In this document: positions 16,249 through 25,443 of the stretch, in pieces
How positions within the stretch are numbered: the first letter of the stretch is position 1
Layout of the letters: each line of letters opens with the position of its first letter
Assembly (NCBI RefSeq): GCF_040643435.1
Contig: NZ_JBEYUH010000004.1
Span: 297,724 to 361,723 of the forward strand
Origin: Rhodococcus sp040643435
GTDB lineage: Bacteria > Actinomycetota > Actinomycetes > Mycobacteriales > Mycobacteriaceae
Direction of reading: 5' to 3'
DNA: 64,000 bases
The notes under the pieces: generated by a model
Database searches by the model: none
What the model was told of the DNA's origin: nothing
The model's input: the letters and a program-made list of their open reading frames with translations, nothing else
Translations under genes and position numbers: made by a program

Positions 16249-17232
16249 TTACCGAGCCGACGTGTTCGCGGCTTCGAAGGCATCGGCGATCTGCCGGAAC
16301 GCCTCGGTGTAGGACTCGATGCCCTCACGCTTGTAGAAATCGCCGTCCAGGTAGATGATCTGGCCGTTCTTGGCGAAGGTGGTGTCCGCGAACGCTTCCT
16401 GTGCGTCGAAGACGGCGGCGGCCGGTTGCGGAGCTTCCTCGCCGGCGACAGCAGTGGCGGCGTCGCGATCCATCACGATCACCCAGTCGGGGTTCGCCTG
16501 TGCGATGGTCTCGGGAGCCAGGCCGGAATCGCCGTGGACGTCACCGGCGTCACCGGCGAAGACATCCTTCAGGTTCACCCCTTCGAGCAGACGGCCGATA
16601 CGACCCGCGCCGTTGTCGATCTTGCCGCCGGAGACGACGGAGAGGAATACGGTCTCACCGTTCGTGGCTGCCTGGGCAGCCGCGGTTGCGGACTCGAGCT
16701 CGGCGACGATCGCTTCGGCTTCGGCTTCCTTCTCGAAGATCTGGCCGAGCGCCAGGGTCTGGTCCTTCAGTCCCTGGATGTAGCCGCCCTCGGAGTCGTC
16801 CAGCGCGGAGACGTCGACGACGGGAGCGATCTTCGACAGCTCGTCGGTGAATTCGGTGAAGCGCGATCCGCCGATGATGAGATCCGGCTCGGCCTCGCTG
16901 ACGAGCTCGAGCTTCGGCTCGCGATGCGTACCGACATCGAGGATGGACTCGTCCTCGCGCCACTGATCGAAGCCCGTGTTGGGGAGGAGGGTCTTCGGCA
17001 GTGCGACGGGCGTGACGCCCCAGTCCCGCAGCATTTCGAACGACTTGTTGTCCAGGGCGACCACGCGCTCGGGGTTCGCCGGAACTTCCATCTCACCGTT
17101 GTTGGTCTCGACGGTGACGGTCGCGCCGTTCTCGGAGGTGGTCTCGTCGGAACCGCTGTCCCCGCAGCCGGTGAGGACGAGCGCGCCGGCGAGGGCCGGG
17201 GCGAACAGCATTCGCTTGAAGTTCAATTTCAC
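16249..17232 (-). CDS. Siderophore-binding lipoprotein (CeuE/FatB/YclQ type)
   Basis: A 327-residue substrate-binding lipoprotein. The signal peptide is VKLNFKRMLFAPALAGALVLTGC with lipobox LTGC, so lipidation is expected at Cys23. The mature part shows the class III binding fold: NPERVVALDNKSFEMLRDWGV, LELVSEAEPDLIIGGSRF, and a C-terminal lobe with SVVSGGKIDNGAGRIGRLLEGV. This pattern resembles catecholate or petrobactin-type receptors such as YclQ, CeuE and FatB; the ligand is not known. The GTG at 17232 sets the signal peptide, and an IdeR-like box lies 81 bases upstream. Confidence 0.88.
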   Translation of the reverse strand: MKLNFKRMLFAPALAGALVLTGCGDSGSDETTSENGATVTVETNNGEMEVPANPERVVALDNKSFEMLRDWGVTPVALPKTLLPNTGFDQWREDESILDVGTHREPKLELVSEAEPDLIIGGSRFTEFTDELSKIAPVVDVSALDDSEGGYIQGLKDQTLALGQIFEKEAEAEAIVAELESATAAAQAATNGETVFLSVVSGGKIDNGAGRIGRLLEGVNLKDVFAGDAGDVHGDSGLAPETIAQANPDWVIVMDRDAATAVAGEEAPQPAAAVFDAQEAFADTTFAKNGQIIYLDGDFYKREGIESYTEAFRQIADAFEAANTSAR

Positions 17233-17312
17233 GGTGTGACTCCGAGGGGGCGGGTGGGCGTCGTGACGAAAGCCAAAACGCTCAACATTTGGTAATGCAA
17301 CGGTCACATAGT

Positions 17313-17331
17313 ATTGGTTAGGCAATCCTTT
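17313..17331. promoter_or_regulatory. IdeR/DtxR-like iron box
   Basis: ATTGGTTAGGCAATCCTTT agrees with the DtxR/IdeR consensus TTAGGTTAGGCTAACCTAA at 13 of 19 positions and keeps the central GGTTAGGC. It stands 81 bases upstream of the siderophore-binding gene, close to a TACTAT -10-like hexamer on the minus strand. Iron repression of the operon is therefore likely. Confidence 0.6.
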
Positions 17332-17425
17332 GTCGCCATCGGCTCTTGTGACATGGATCGCTCCGATGAGGGCTTTCAATTGCCGCTCTCGCAGTGATAG
17401 AAGCCCGGCCGGGTACGGTCGCGTC

Positions 17426-18304
17426 ATGAACGAAGTCGAGCGGATCGCCCGGTTCCGTAGCAACCACGGGATCGACCACCTCGTCGATGTCCACACGCAT
17501 TTCATGCCTCGCAAGGTCATGGACAAGGTGTGGGCGTACTTCGACTCGGCAGGACCGCTCATCGGTCGCCCGTGGCCGATCACCTACCGGCACGACGAGG
17601 AGGGACGTGTCGCTCGTCTGCGCGAGTTCGGGGTGCGGCGGTTCACCTCCATGCTGTACCCGCACAAACCGGAGATGGCGGCGTGGCTCAACTCCTGGGC
17701 GGCCGATTTCGCATCACGGACTCCCGACTGCCTCCACACCGCCACGTTCTATCCGGAGCCGGACGCGAAGGATTACGTGGCGTCGGCGATCGGCGCGGGC
17801 GCTCGCGTGTTCAAATCCCATATTCAGGTCGGGGACTATTCGCCGCTCGACCCGCTCCTCGACGATGTGTGGGGTGTGCTCGAGGACGCGGGAGTGCCCA
17901 TCGTCGTGCATTGCGGGTCGGGGCCGGCGCCCGGAACGCACACCGGCCCCGCGCCGATGGAGGAGCTGATGCGCCGCTACCCGAAACTCACGGTGATCGT
18001 CGCGCACATGGGCATGCCCGAATACCGCGAGTTCCTCGACCTCGCCGAACGGTACGAGCGGGTGTACCTCGACACGACGATGGCGTTCACCGATTTCGCC
18101 GAGGAGGATGCCCCGTTCCCGTCGGATGAGCTGCCCCGTCTCGACGTGCTTCGGCAGAAGATCCTGCTGGGCAGCGACTTCCCGAACATCCCCTACGGCT
18201 ATATCCACCAGCTCGAGGTGCTCGAACGCGTTGCGCCCGACAGTGACTGGATACGAGCGGTGTGCCGCGACAATGCTGCTGCCCTGTTCGGCCTGGACGG
18301 GTGA
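17426..18304 (+). CDS. Amidohydrolase-family protein
   Basis: A 292-residue metal-dependent hydrolase of the amidohydrolase_2 group. Metal-binding positions are visible: His23 and His25 in DVHTHF, His in VVHCGSGP and IVAHMGMPEY, and Asp in LLGSDFPNIPYG. A Lys in RVFKSHIQVG could be a substrate or bridging residue. Relatives hydrolyse or decarboxylate small carboxylated substrates, and no substrate can be named here. It is convergent with the acyl-CoA ligase at 18329 (24-base gap). The ATG at 17426 gives the expected N-terminus. Confidence 0.8.
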   Translation: MNEVERIARFRSNHGIDHLVDVHTHFMPRKVMDKVWAYFDSAGPLIGRPWPITYRHDEEGRVARLREFGVRRFTSMLYPHKPEMAAWLNSWAADFASRTPDCLHTATFYPEPDAKDYVASAIGAGARVFKSHIQVGDYSPLDPLLDDVWGVLEDAGVPIVVHCGSGPAPGTHTGPAPMEELMRRYPKLTVIVAHMGMPEYREFLDLAERYERVYLDTTMAFTDFAEEDAPFPSDELPRLDVLRQKILLGSDFPNIPYGYIHQLEVLERVAPDSDWIRAVCRDNAAALFGLDG

Positions 18305-18328
18305 AGCACGGTCGCGGCGTACCGCTGA

Positions 18329-19993
18329 TCAGACGGTGACGGCGCGGCGGACGATCTTGCCTGTCGCGTTGCGGGGAAGCAGATCCTGCGTGATCCGCCA
18401 GACGGTGGGGACCTTGTAGTAGGCCAACCGTTCGGCGCAGAACGACCGCAGATCGTCCTCGGTGACGGTGCTCGTGGGCCGCAGCACGACGACAGCTGCG
18501 ACCTCCTGCCCCAGATCGTCGTCGTCGACGCCGATCACGGCGCTCTCCACAACATCGGGGTGCTCGTCGAGACGCTGCTCGATCTCCGTCGGATAGACAT
18601 TCTCCCCACCACGCAGGATCAGGTCCGAGCGTCGCCCGGTCAACCGCAGGCGGCCGTTCTCGACCGTGCCGTAGTCGCCGGTCCGCAACCATCCGTCGGC
18701 GGTGATCGCGGCATCGGTGGCCGCCGGATCCTTCCAGTAACCGAGCATCACATAGGGACTGCGGACGCACACCTCGCCTTCGGTGCCGTCGGGTACCCGT
18801 TCGCCGAACGGATCGCGGATCTCCATGCTCACGGTGATGATCGGGCTACCGAGTGTGCCCGGGAACGCTTCGAGTTCGGGGGCGGTGGCCACGGCGACGG
18901 CCGTACTGCACTCGGTCAAACCGTAACTGTCCACCAACGCCTGGTCGGCGAAGGTGAACTTCTCGCGCAGCCGCTGCTTCAGCGCGGGAGACGACGGCGC
19001 CGAGGCGAGTGCGAACGCCGTGAGCGAGGACAGGTCGTACTTACCGGGGTTCTCGTGCTCGAGCATGCGGGCAGCCATGGTCGGCACGGCACCCCAGTTG
19101 GTCACCCTTTCCTGTTCGATCAGGGAGAACACCTTGTCGATGTCGAATGCGCCCTCGGTCATGACGACCGCGCTGCCGGTCGCCAGTCGCGGCACCGCGA
19201 GATTGTGCAGGCTCGCGATGTGGAAGAGAGGTGACGCCAACAGATATCGATTGTCGCTGGGTACCGAGTCGTCGTAGGGGACCTGCCGCATAGCTGCGAC
19301 CAGCGCATCCGAATAGCGGTGGTAGTCGACCACCGCGAGCAGGTTGCGATGCGAGTGCAAGGCGCCCTTGGGGCGTCCGCTCGTCCCGCTGGTGAACAGG
19401 ATGACCGCGGGATCGTCCTCGTCCACATCGGCGGACGGCAGTTCCGCGCCGGACCGCTCCGCGACGATCCGGGGCACATCCTCCTCGATGCCGAGCAAGG
19501 TGAATCCCGAGACGTCGGCTGCGGCGAGATGCGCGGCGCGCTTGGCGTCGGCCACGATCACCTTCGGTTCGACGAGCTCTGCTCCGTAAGCGATTTCGGC
19601 CGGCGTCCACCAGGAATTGAGCCCTACCGTGATCGCGCCGAGGCACTGGGTGGCCCAGAACGTGATGATCCATTCGGGTGTATTCGCTGCCAGGATGGCG
19701 ACACGATCGCCTTTGCCCACGCCGTAGTCGTCACGCAGTGCGGTTGCGAGCGCGGCTACCGCATCGGCGTGCTCGACGAACGAGATGCGGCGGTCGGCGG
19801 TGACGATGTAGTCGCGATCTCCCCACCGGCGGGACTCGGCGACGAGGTCGCCGACGCGGCGATCGCGGTTGCGCATCACCTGCATGCGATTGCCGCGAAC
19901 GTCCTCCTCCACGATCTCGAACCGGCCGCCGGGGCCGGTGAGCCGAAGAACGACCTTCTGCATCATCTGCTGCAGATCTGCTGGTGCTGTCAA
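18329..19993 (-). CDS. Acyl-CoA synthetase (FadD family)
   Basis: A CoA ligase of about 554 residues. Motifs are ILFTSGTSGRPKGALHSHRN (P-loop), DSYGLTECSTAVAVATAPE, GWLRTGDYGTVEN, and the C-terminal Lys in LPRNATGKIVRRA. The start is taken as TTG 19993, because AAAGGCG lies five to six bases upstream; ATG 19966 is the alternative. It is divergent from the ABC-importer operon that starts at 20244. A shared 250-base regulatory gap suggests that the ligase activates the acid brought in by the importer (inference). Confidence 0.87.
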   Translation of the reverse strand: MTAPADLQQMMQKVVLRLTGPGGRFEIVEEDVRGNRMQVMRNRDRRVGDLVAESRRWGDRDYIVTADRRISFVEHADAVAALATALRDDYGVGKGDRVAILAANTPEWIITFWATQCLGAITVGLNSWWTPAEIAYGAELVEPKVIVADAKRAAHLAAADVSGFTLLGIEEDVPRIVAERSGAELPSADVDEDDPAVILFTSGTSGRPKGALHSHRNLLAVVDYHRYSDALVAAMRQVPYDDSVPSDNRYLLASPLFHIASLHNLAVPRLATGSAVVMTEGAFDIDKVFSLIEQERVTNWGAVPTMAARMLEHENPGKYDLSSLTAFALASAPSSPALKQRLREKFTFADQALVDSYGLTECSTAVAVATAPELEAFPGTLGSPIITVSMEIRDPFGERVPDGTEGEVCVRSPYVMLGYWKDPAATDAAITADGWLRTGDYGTVENGRLRLTGRRSDLILRGGENVYPTEIEQRLDEHPDVVESAVIGVDDDDLGQEVAAVVVLRPTSTVTEDDLRSFCAERLAYYKVPTVWRITQDLLPRNATGKIVRRAVTV

Positions 19994-20243
19994 GGATTCG
20001 CCTTTCTGGGGATCCCGCACGTAATCGTCGCGTGGCAGGGCGGACACAGGGGCTCGGTGGCTGTATCCGAGTGACGGAGTACACCTGATCCTACGTGCTG
20101 TGTCGACAGTCACAGAACAGTCTCGGTGAGTGGGAGTGGCGCAAGTCTCATTCGTCCGGATGGCTACCTTCGCGGCACCCGGCCTACTGTCCGGCGCCCC
20201 TCATCGCGCCTCGGCCCAGACCGAGACGAAGGAGTACATCGTC
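19994..20243. promoter_or_regulatory. Divergent promoter region of the ligase and ABC-importer operon
   Basis: This 250-base gap must hold promoters for both directions. A TGTCGACA palindrome (20101-20108) sits within a CTGTG...CACAG symmetry, a possible operator. A GAAGGAG ribosome-binding site precedes the importer start. No small gene is evident. Confidence 0.4.
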
Positions 20244-21668
20244 GTGAAACTCAGTGCTGCATCGAAATCGATGGCGAGCCTGTTCGCCATCGTAGTGGCA
20301 ACGTCCGCTTGTGCGTCGGACCGCGGTGCCGACCCGTCGGCCGGCGCGCTCGCCCCGGCAGGTGCCGTCGGCGCGGTGGCTGCCCAATCGGCCGAGGAGT
20401 CGTTCGGAACCCTCGCATCCCCGTGCGGTCCCGGTGACGCTGCAGGAAGCACCGATCAGGGGGTGAGTGATGCCGAGATCCGGATCGGCTACGGCGACGA
20501 TCGGGGCTACTCGAAGAGCCCCGGACTGAACAAGGAGATCGGTGACGCAGTCGCCGCCATGATCGACTGGTGCAACGCGCAAGGCGGCATCAACGGTCGC
20601 ACGATCGTCGGCACCCACTACGACGCTGCGATGATGCAGGCCAACGCCATGATGCAGAACGCGTGCGCGAGCGAGTTCATGATGGTCGGCCACGGCTTCG
20701 CCATGGACCAGACTTCCGAGCAGACACGTGTCGCCTGCAATCTCGCTGCTGTTCCCGCCTTCACGGTGTCTCCCGACGCGGCCAACGGCCCGATGACCTA
20801 CCAGGGCGTCCCGTTCCCCGTCGACTATGCGAACGGCTCGCAGTGGTTCCAGATCGCCGAGATGTACCCGGAGTTGGTCGGCGATTTCGACGTCGTCGAC
20901 AGCACCATGCCCACGATCATCTCGGCGAGCACCAAGATCCGGTCCATCGCGAAGGCCGCCGGTTTCACACTGAAGAACTGCGGGGTCACGCTCAACTACG
21001 AGGGGGAGTCGAGCTACGCGCCCTTCGCCGAGAAGTTCAAGCAGTGCGGGGTCAAGGGTCTGTGGACCTCGCGTTCTCCGGTCCCGGCCGAGTTCAACTT
21101 CGTGAAGGCGCTCGACCAGGCGGGCATCGATCCGATCCTGCTCGGTGAGGCCACCTGGTACGGCAACGCCGCTCAGGCGTGGAACGGCGAGAACGGCCTG
21201 CTCGACAATCTGCACGCCGGCATGACCTTCCAGATGATCGAGAACGCCGACGCGGTCCCGGCCGTGAAGAAGTACGTCGACCTCGTTTCGGAACAGGGCG
21301 GAAAGACCGCCTTGCTCGGCATGCAGGCAACCTCGTCGTTCCTGCTGTGGGCGACCGCCGCGGACGCGTGCGGATCCGATCTGACCCGTCAGTGCGTCAT
21401 CGACGAGCTCTCACAGATCAACGAGTGGGACGGAGGTGGCCTGCACGCGGTCACCGATCCGGGCAACAACATGCCGGCAACCTGTGGGCTCGTCGTCAAG
21501 CTCACCGGTGCCGAGTACACCCAGGCGTTCCCGGCAGAGGCGGGCACCTTCGAGTGCGACGACCGTTACCGCGTCGCCACCGATCCGAGCACGTGGGGCA
21601 CCGAACTCGGCCCCGATCGCATCGCGACGAAATACCTGAACCCGAACGTCATCAGACCGACCGTCTGA
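20244..21668 (+). CDS. Substrate-binding protein of a branched-chain-amino-acid-type ABC importer
   Basis: A 474-residue periplasmic-binding-like protein, type I fold. The N-terminus is a short signal peptide ending VVATSACAS, a weak lipobox that could give a lipoprotein. The mature domain starts GVSDAEIRIGYGDDRGYSKSPGLNKEIGDAVAAMIDWCNAQGGINGR, as in LivJ-like proteins. Several Cys residues suggest disulfides. The GTG at 20244 is preceded by GAAGGAG. The ligand is probably not leucine but an organic acid or amide, given the acyl-CoA ligase next door (inference). Confidence 0.85.
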   Translation: MKLSAASKSMASLFAIVVATSACASDRGADPSAGALAPAGAVGAVAAQSAEESFGTLASPCGPGDAAGSTDQGVSDAEIRIGYGDDRGYSKSPGLNKEIGDAVAAMIDWCNAQGGINGRTIVGTHYDAAMMQANAMMQNACASEFMMVGHGFAMDQTSEQTRVACNLAAVPAFTVSPDAANGPMTYQGVPFPVDYANGSQWFQIAEMYPELVGDFDVVDSTMPTIISASTKIRSIAKAAGFTLKNCGVTLNYEGESSYAPFAEKFKQCGVKGLWTSRSPVPAEFNFVKALDQAGIDPILLGEATWYGNAAQAWNGENGLLDNLHAGMTFQMIENADAVPAVKKYVDLVSEQGGKTALLGMQATSSFLLWATAADACGSDLTRQCVIDELSQINEWDGGGLHAVTDPGNNMPATCGLVVKLTGAEYTQAFPAEAGTFECDDRYRVATDPSTWGTELGPDRIATKYLNPNVIRPTV

Positions 21669-21733
21669 TCCGAGGGCACGGTGCCGGCGAGGCGTGACAC
21701 GCGCTCGCCGGCACCCCGACCAGAGGTACTCGC

Positions 21734-24004
21734 ATGGACACCTTTCTGACCTTCACGGTCGTGGGGCTGGTGCTCGGATCGGTTTACGCGATCGCTGCAT
21801 CGGGCCTCGTTCTCACCTACAACACGTCCGGCATCTTCAACTTCGCCCACGGCGCGCAGGCGATGCTCGGGGCGTTCGCCTACTGGCAACTGCGCTACGG
21901 CTGGGGTCTGCCCACGCCGGTCGCACTGCTGCTCGTGCTCGGCGTGCTCGGTCCGATGATGGGCCTGCTGCTCTATGTCGTGATCATGCGCGGGATGCGC
22001 GACACCGCCGAGGTCACCAAGATTGTCGTCACGGTGTCGATCCTGCTCGGCATGCTCTCGGTTTCGCACTGGTTCTGGCATCCGGAGACCGCCCGCACCA
22101 TGTCGATGTTCTTCGGAGACCAGGCGAAGATCGAGATCTTCGGCGTCGCCATCCGCTACCACGAACTGATCTGCCTTGCGGCTGCGGCGCTGATCGCAAT
22201 CGGACTGCGCGTCATGTTCGTTCGCACGCGCGCCGGTGTGGCCATGCGAGGCGTGGTCGACGATCCCGATCTACTGCGGTTGAACGGACACGACCCGGAC
22301 CGGCTCGCAGCGCTGTCCTGGATGATGGGTTCGACGCTGGCGGTCCTCGCGGGTGTCCTGGTGACGCCGATCAACGGCGGCACCCTCGAAGCGAACATGC
22401 TGACCTTGCTCGTCATCGACGCGTTCGCGGCCGCGATGTTCGGCCGGCTGCGCAGTATTCCGCGCACCTTCGCGGGAGCGTTGTTCCTCGGCCTGGCGGC
22501 CACCTATGTGCTCGCCTACTTCCCGACCGCCTGGACGTGGACCTCCAACCTGCGGGTGTCCCTGCCGATGATCGCGCTGTTCGTGGTTCTCGTCGTGCTG
22601 CCGCAGGATCGACTGCGCGGCGCGGTCGTCCGTACCAGGGAGCGCTATCACGTGCCGTCGGTACGCAAGGCTGTCGCCTGGGCGGTGGCGCTCGTCGTCA
22701 TCGTCTACGCCATTCGCTTGCTGATGGTGACGTCGGCGATCACCACGCTGACGATCGGCATGACCTTCGCGATCATCGCGCTGTCGCTGACCTTGCTCAC
22801 CGGATATGCCGGTGAGATGAACCTGGCGCCGGTGTCCTTCGGGGCCATCGCCACGATCGTGGCATTCCATTTCGGTATCTCCGGAAGCGGATTGGCCGCC
22901 CACCTGAACCTGTGGGGCGTCGCGCTCGGTGTGGCTGTTACCGCGGTGATCGGCGGGCTCATCGCGCTCCCGGCCCTGCGGTTGCGCGGTCTCTATCTGG
23001 CTCTGGCCACCATGGCATTCGGGGTGTTCCTGTCGAACATGGTGCTGCGCGACACCACGCAGCACGAGCTGTTCGGCATCAAGTTCTCGCTGTTCACCGA
23101 CGGCAACATCGCGATACCGCCGCTGAAGGTGGGGCCGCTGGACCTGCGGAACGAGACGACCTTCCTCATGACGGTGACGGTGCTCTTCGCCGTTCTCGGT
23201 GTGGGCGTCATCGCCTTGCGCAACAGCGGCTATGGACGGCGGCTCGCCGCAATGAAGGACAGTCCTGCCGCGACGGCCATGCTCGGCCAGAGCCTGGTGC
23301 GTCTCAAGCTCGGGGTGTTCACCCTTTCGGCAGGTATCGCAGGCCTGGGTGGTCTGTTCATGTCGAGCGCCATGGGCTCGGTGTCCAACGAGAGCTTCTC
23401 GATCATGGTGAGTCTGTCGCTGCTGATGCTCACCGTCGTCGCTGGAATCGGATACGTCTCCGGCGCGTTGTTCGGCGGTCTGCTGTCGGGTGTCGGTTTC
23501 GCCGTCATCATGGTGTCGTTCTCGAATCTGGCTGCGGACCAACCGGAGTTGGCCGGCATGTGGACATTCCTCGGGCATGTCGCCGCGGTCAGCCCTGCCC
23601 TGATCGGTATCGGCGTCGCCGCCAATCCGAGCGGCAGCGTCCACCAGATGGTGGAGGGCTACCGTCACCTGAAGAACGCCAAACCCGTCCTGGCCGGAGG
23701 TGCTGCGGTCGTACTCGTGTCGTATCTGCTCGCACTCCTCGGTGTGCTCGACAACTGGTGGTTCGCGTCGATCACCATCGCGACGGTCTTCATGCTCCCG
23801 GTGATGGGCCGGTGGCTGATGCCCGAAGCGGTGCTCGGTGCCGAAGAAGCACAGCGCCGCGCGCCCCTGATCCCGGAGCGGGTGGGTATCGACGAGCCCT
23901 ACAGTGCGCACGCACGGGAGGAGATCGATCGTGAACTCGGCATCGACGGATATCTGCCTGTTCGCCCCGCCGGTTCGGAGAAGGAATTGATCCCCCATGG
24001 CTGA
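21734..24004 (+). CDS. Fused LivH-LivM permease
   Basis: A 756-residue membrane protein that joins the two permease halves, normally separate genes. Residues ~1-290 are the LivH-like half (GSVYAIAASGLVLTYNTSGIFNFAHGA). Residues ~310-640 are the LivM-like half (ITTLTIGMTFAIIALSLTLLTGYAGEMNLAPVSFGAIA). About 100 further residues carry two more helices and an acidic C-terminal tail. Such fusions are known in actinobacteria. It overlaps the ATPase gene by eight bases (ATG at 23997, stop at 24002-24004). Confidence 0.88.
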   Translation: MDTFLTFTVVGLVLGSVYAIAASGLVLTYNTSGIFNFAHGAQAMLGAFAYWQLRYGWGLPTPVALLLVLGVLGPMMGLLLYVVIMRGMRDTAEVTKIVVTVSILLGMLSVSHWFWHPETARTMSMFFGDQAKIEIFGVAIRYHELICLAAAALIAIGLRVMFVRTRAGVAMRGVVDDPDLLRLNGHDPDRLAALSWMMGSTLAVLAGVLVTPINGGTLEANMLTLLVIDAFAAAMFGRLRSIPRTFAGALFLGLAATYVLAYFPTAWTWTSNLRVSLPMIALFVVLVVLPQDRLRGAVVRTRERYHVPSVRKAVAWAVALVVIVYAIRLLMVTSAITTLTIGMTFAIIALSLTLLTGYAGEMNLAPVSFGAIATIVAFHFGISGSGLAAHLNLWGVALGVAVTAVIGGLIALPALRLRGLYLALATMAFGVFLSNMVLRDTTQHELFGIKFSLFTDGNIAIPPLKVGPLDLRNETTFLMTVTVLFAVLGVGVIALRNSGYGRRLAAMKDSPAATAMLGQSLVRLKLGVFTLSAGIAGLGGLFMSSAMGSVSNESFSIMVSLSLLMLTVVAGIGYVSGALFGGLLSGVGFAVIMVSFSNLAADQPELAGMWTFLGHVAAVSPALIGIGVAANPSGSVHQMVEGYRHLKNAKPVLAGGAAVVLVSYLLALLGVLDNWWFASITIATVFMLPVMGRWLMPEAVLGAEEAQRRAPLIPERVGIDEPYSAHAREEIDRELGIDGYLPVRPAGSEKELIPHG

Positions 24005-24740
24005 CGCACCGATTCTGGAAACTCGCGGCATCACCGTGCGATTCGGTGGTCACGTCGCCGTCAAGGACGTGAGCATCGGAATCGAACCGGGAACCGTGAC
24101 AGGGCTGATCGGCCCGAACGGCGCCGGGAAGACGACGCTGTTCAACACTGTCACCGGCTTGCAGCGCCCCACGGCCGGAAAGGTATTCCTCGACGGCCGG
24201 GACATCACTTCCCTGCCGCCGTACAAACGGGCTCGGATGGGTATGGCTCGCACCTTCCAGCGCCTCGAGCTGTTCGTGTCGCTTTCCGTACGGGACAATC
24301 TCCGGGTAGCGGGTGACATCCACAATGCCAACGGAAACAACAAGATCGACGTCGATGCGGAAGCCGATCGCCTTCTCGAGCTGACCGGACTGTCCGATAT
24401 CGCGAACACGGACGTCTCGGATGTTCCCACCGGCCGGGCTCGCGTCGTGGAGGTCGCTCGGGCGTTGATGACGTCCCCGCGCGTGCTGCTGCTCGACGAG
24501 CCCGCGTCCGGGCAGACGGAGCAGGAAACCGAGGCGTTCGCCGGCCTGCTCCGTGAACTGGCAGACGACGGACTCGCGATATGTCTTGTCGAACACGATA
24601 TTCCGCTCGTGATGAAGATCTGCTCGAGGATCCATGTACTCGACTACGGGGCGGTACTGGCGAGCGGTCTTCCGGACGAGATCAAGAACGATCCGGCAGT
24701 GATCAATGCCTACATCGGCACCGAAGAGGAGGCGGTATGA
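23997..24740 (+). CDS. livG: ABC importer ATPase (LivG type)
   Basis: A 247-residue ATPase. Walker A is GPNGAGKTT and Walker B is VLLLDEPASG. The signature position reads VPTGRARVVEVARAL rather than the canonical LSGGQ; similar PTG-R variants occur in LivG-like proteins, so this is a subfamily trait rather than damage. The stop overlaps the next start by ATGA. It acts with the LivF-type partner at 24737 on the fused permease. Confidence 0.88.
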   Translation: MADAPILETRGITVRFGGHVAVKDVSIGIEPGTVTGLIGPNGAGKTTLFNTVTGLQRPTAGKVFLDGRDITSLPPYKRARMGMARTFQRLELFVSLSVRDNLRVAGDIHNANGNNKIDVDAEADRLLELTGLSDIANTDVSDVPTGRARVVEVARALMTSPRVLLLDEPASGQTEQETEAFAGLLRELADDGLAICLVEHDIPLVMKICSRIHVLDYGAVLASGLPDEIKNDPAVINAYIGTEEEAV

Positions 24741-25441
24741 GCACCGAACCTTTGCTCGAACTGTCCGGTGTCCGAGCCGGATACGGAGCCATCGAGGTGT
24801 TGCACGGTGTAGACCTCGTGCTCGGACCCGGAACGGTGGTCGCGTTGCTCGGACCCAATGGCGGTGGGAAGACGACAACTCTGCGCGTGTGCTCCGGAAT
24901 CCATCCCGTGTCCTCGGGAGAGTTCCGGTTGGCCGGCCGTGTCGTCAACGGGGTGTCCGCAGCCGAACTCGCACGCCTGGGCGTGTGTTCGATTCCGGAA
25001 GGGCGGGGCGTCTTCCCCAACCTCACTGTGCGCGAGAACCTCTGGATCGCGACGGGCACCGGGGTGTCGCTCGCGGACCTCGAAGAGGTGGCCTATACCC
25101 GGTTCCCGGTGCTCGGTGAACGACGGTCGCAGTTGGCCGGTTCGATGTCCGGTGGCGAGCAGCAGATGCTCGCGCTGTCGCGGGCGCTGGGGACCCATCC
25201 GACGGTGCTGCTCCTCGACGAGCTGTCGATGGGCTTGGCGCCACGTATCGTTTCCCAGATCTACGACATCGTCGGCGAACTCGCTGCCGAGGGTGTATCG
25301 ATTCTCGTCGCCGAGCAGTTCGCACGTGCAGTCCTTCCGATCGCCACCAGCGCCGCGCTGATGCTGCAGGGCCGCGTGGTGCGTACCGGTGACCCGGCGG
25401 AAATCGAAGAAGAACTTTCCACCACCTATCTAGGAGGATGA
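24737..25441 (+). CDS. livF: ABC importer ATPase (LivF type)
   Basis: A 234-residue ATPase beginning LLELSGVRAGYGAIEVLHGVDL. Walker A is GPNGGGKTT, the signature is MSGGEQQMLALSRAL, and Walker B is VLLLDELSMGLAP. It starts at the ATG at 24737, which overlaps the LivG stop. A longer open frame from 24581 is only an overlap with livG in another frame. The last codons carry the ribosome-binding site of the next gene. Confidence 0.9.
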   Translation: MSTEPLLELSGVRAGYGAIEVLHGVDLVLGPGTVVALLGPNGGGKTTTLRVCSGIHPVSSGEFRLAGRVVNGVSAAELARLGVCSIPEGRGVFPNLTVRENLWIATGTGVSLADLEEVAYTRFPVLGERRSQLAGSMSGGEQQMLALSRALGTHPTVLLLDELSMGLAPRIVSQIYDIVGELAAEGVSILVAEQFARAVLPIATSAALMLQGRVVRTGDPAEIEEELSTTYLGG

Positions 25442-25443
25442 CC

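Noticed and set aside
23997..24740. LivG as a broken ATPase
   Set aside because: Only the signature differs. Walker A, Walker B and the switch His are intact, and PTG variants look like a subfamily feature.
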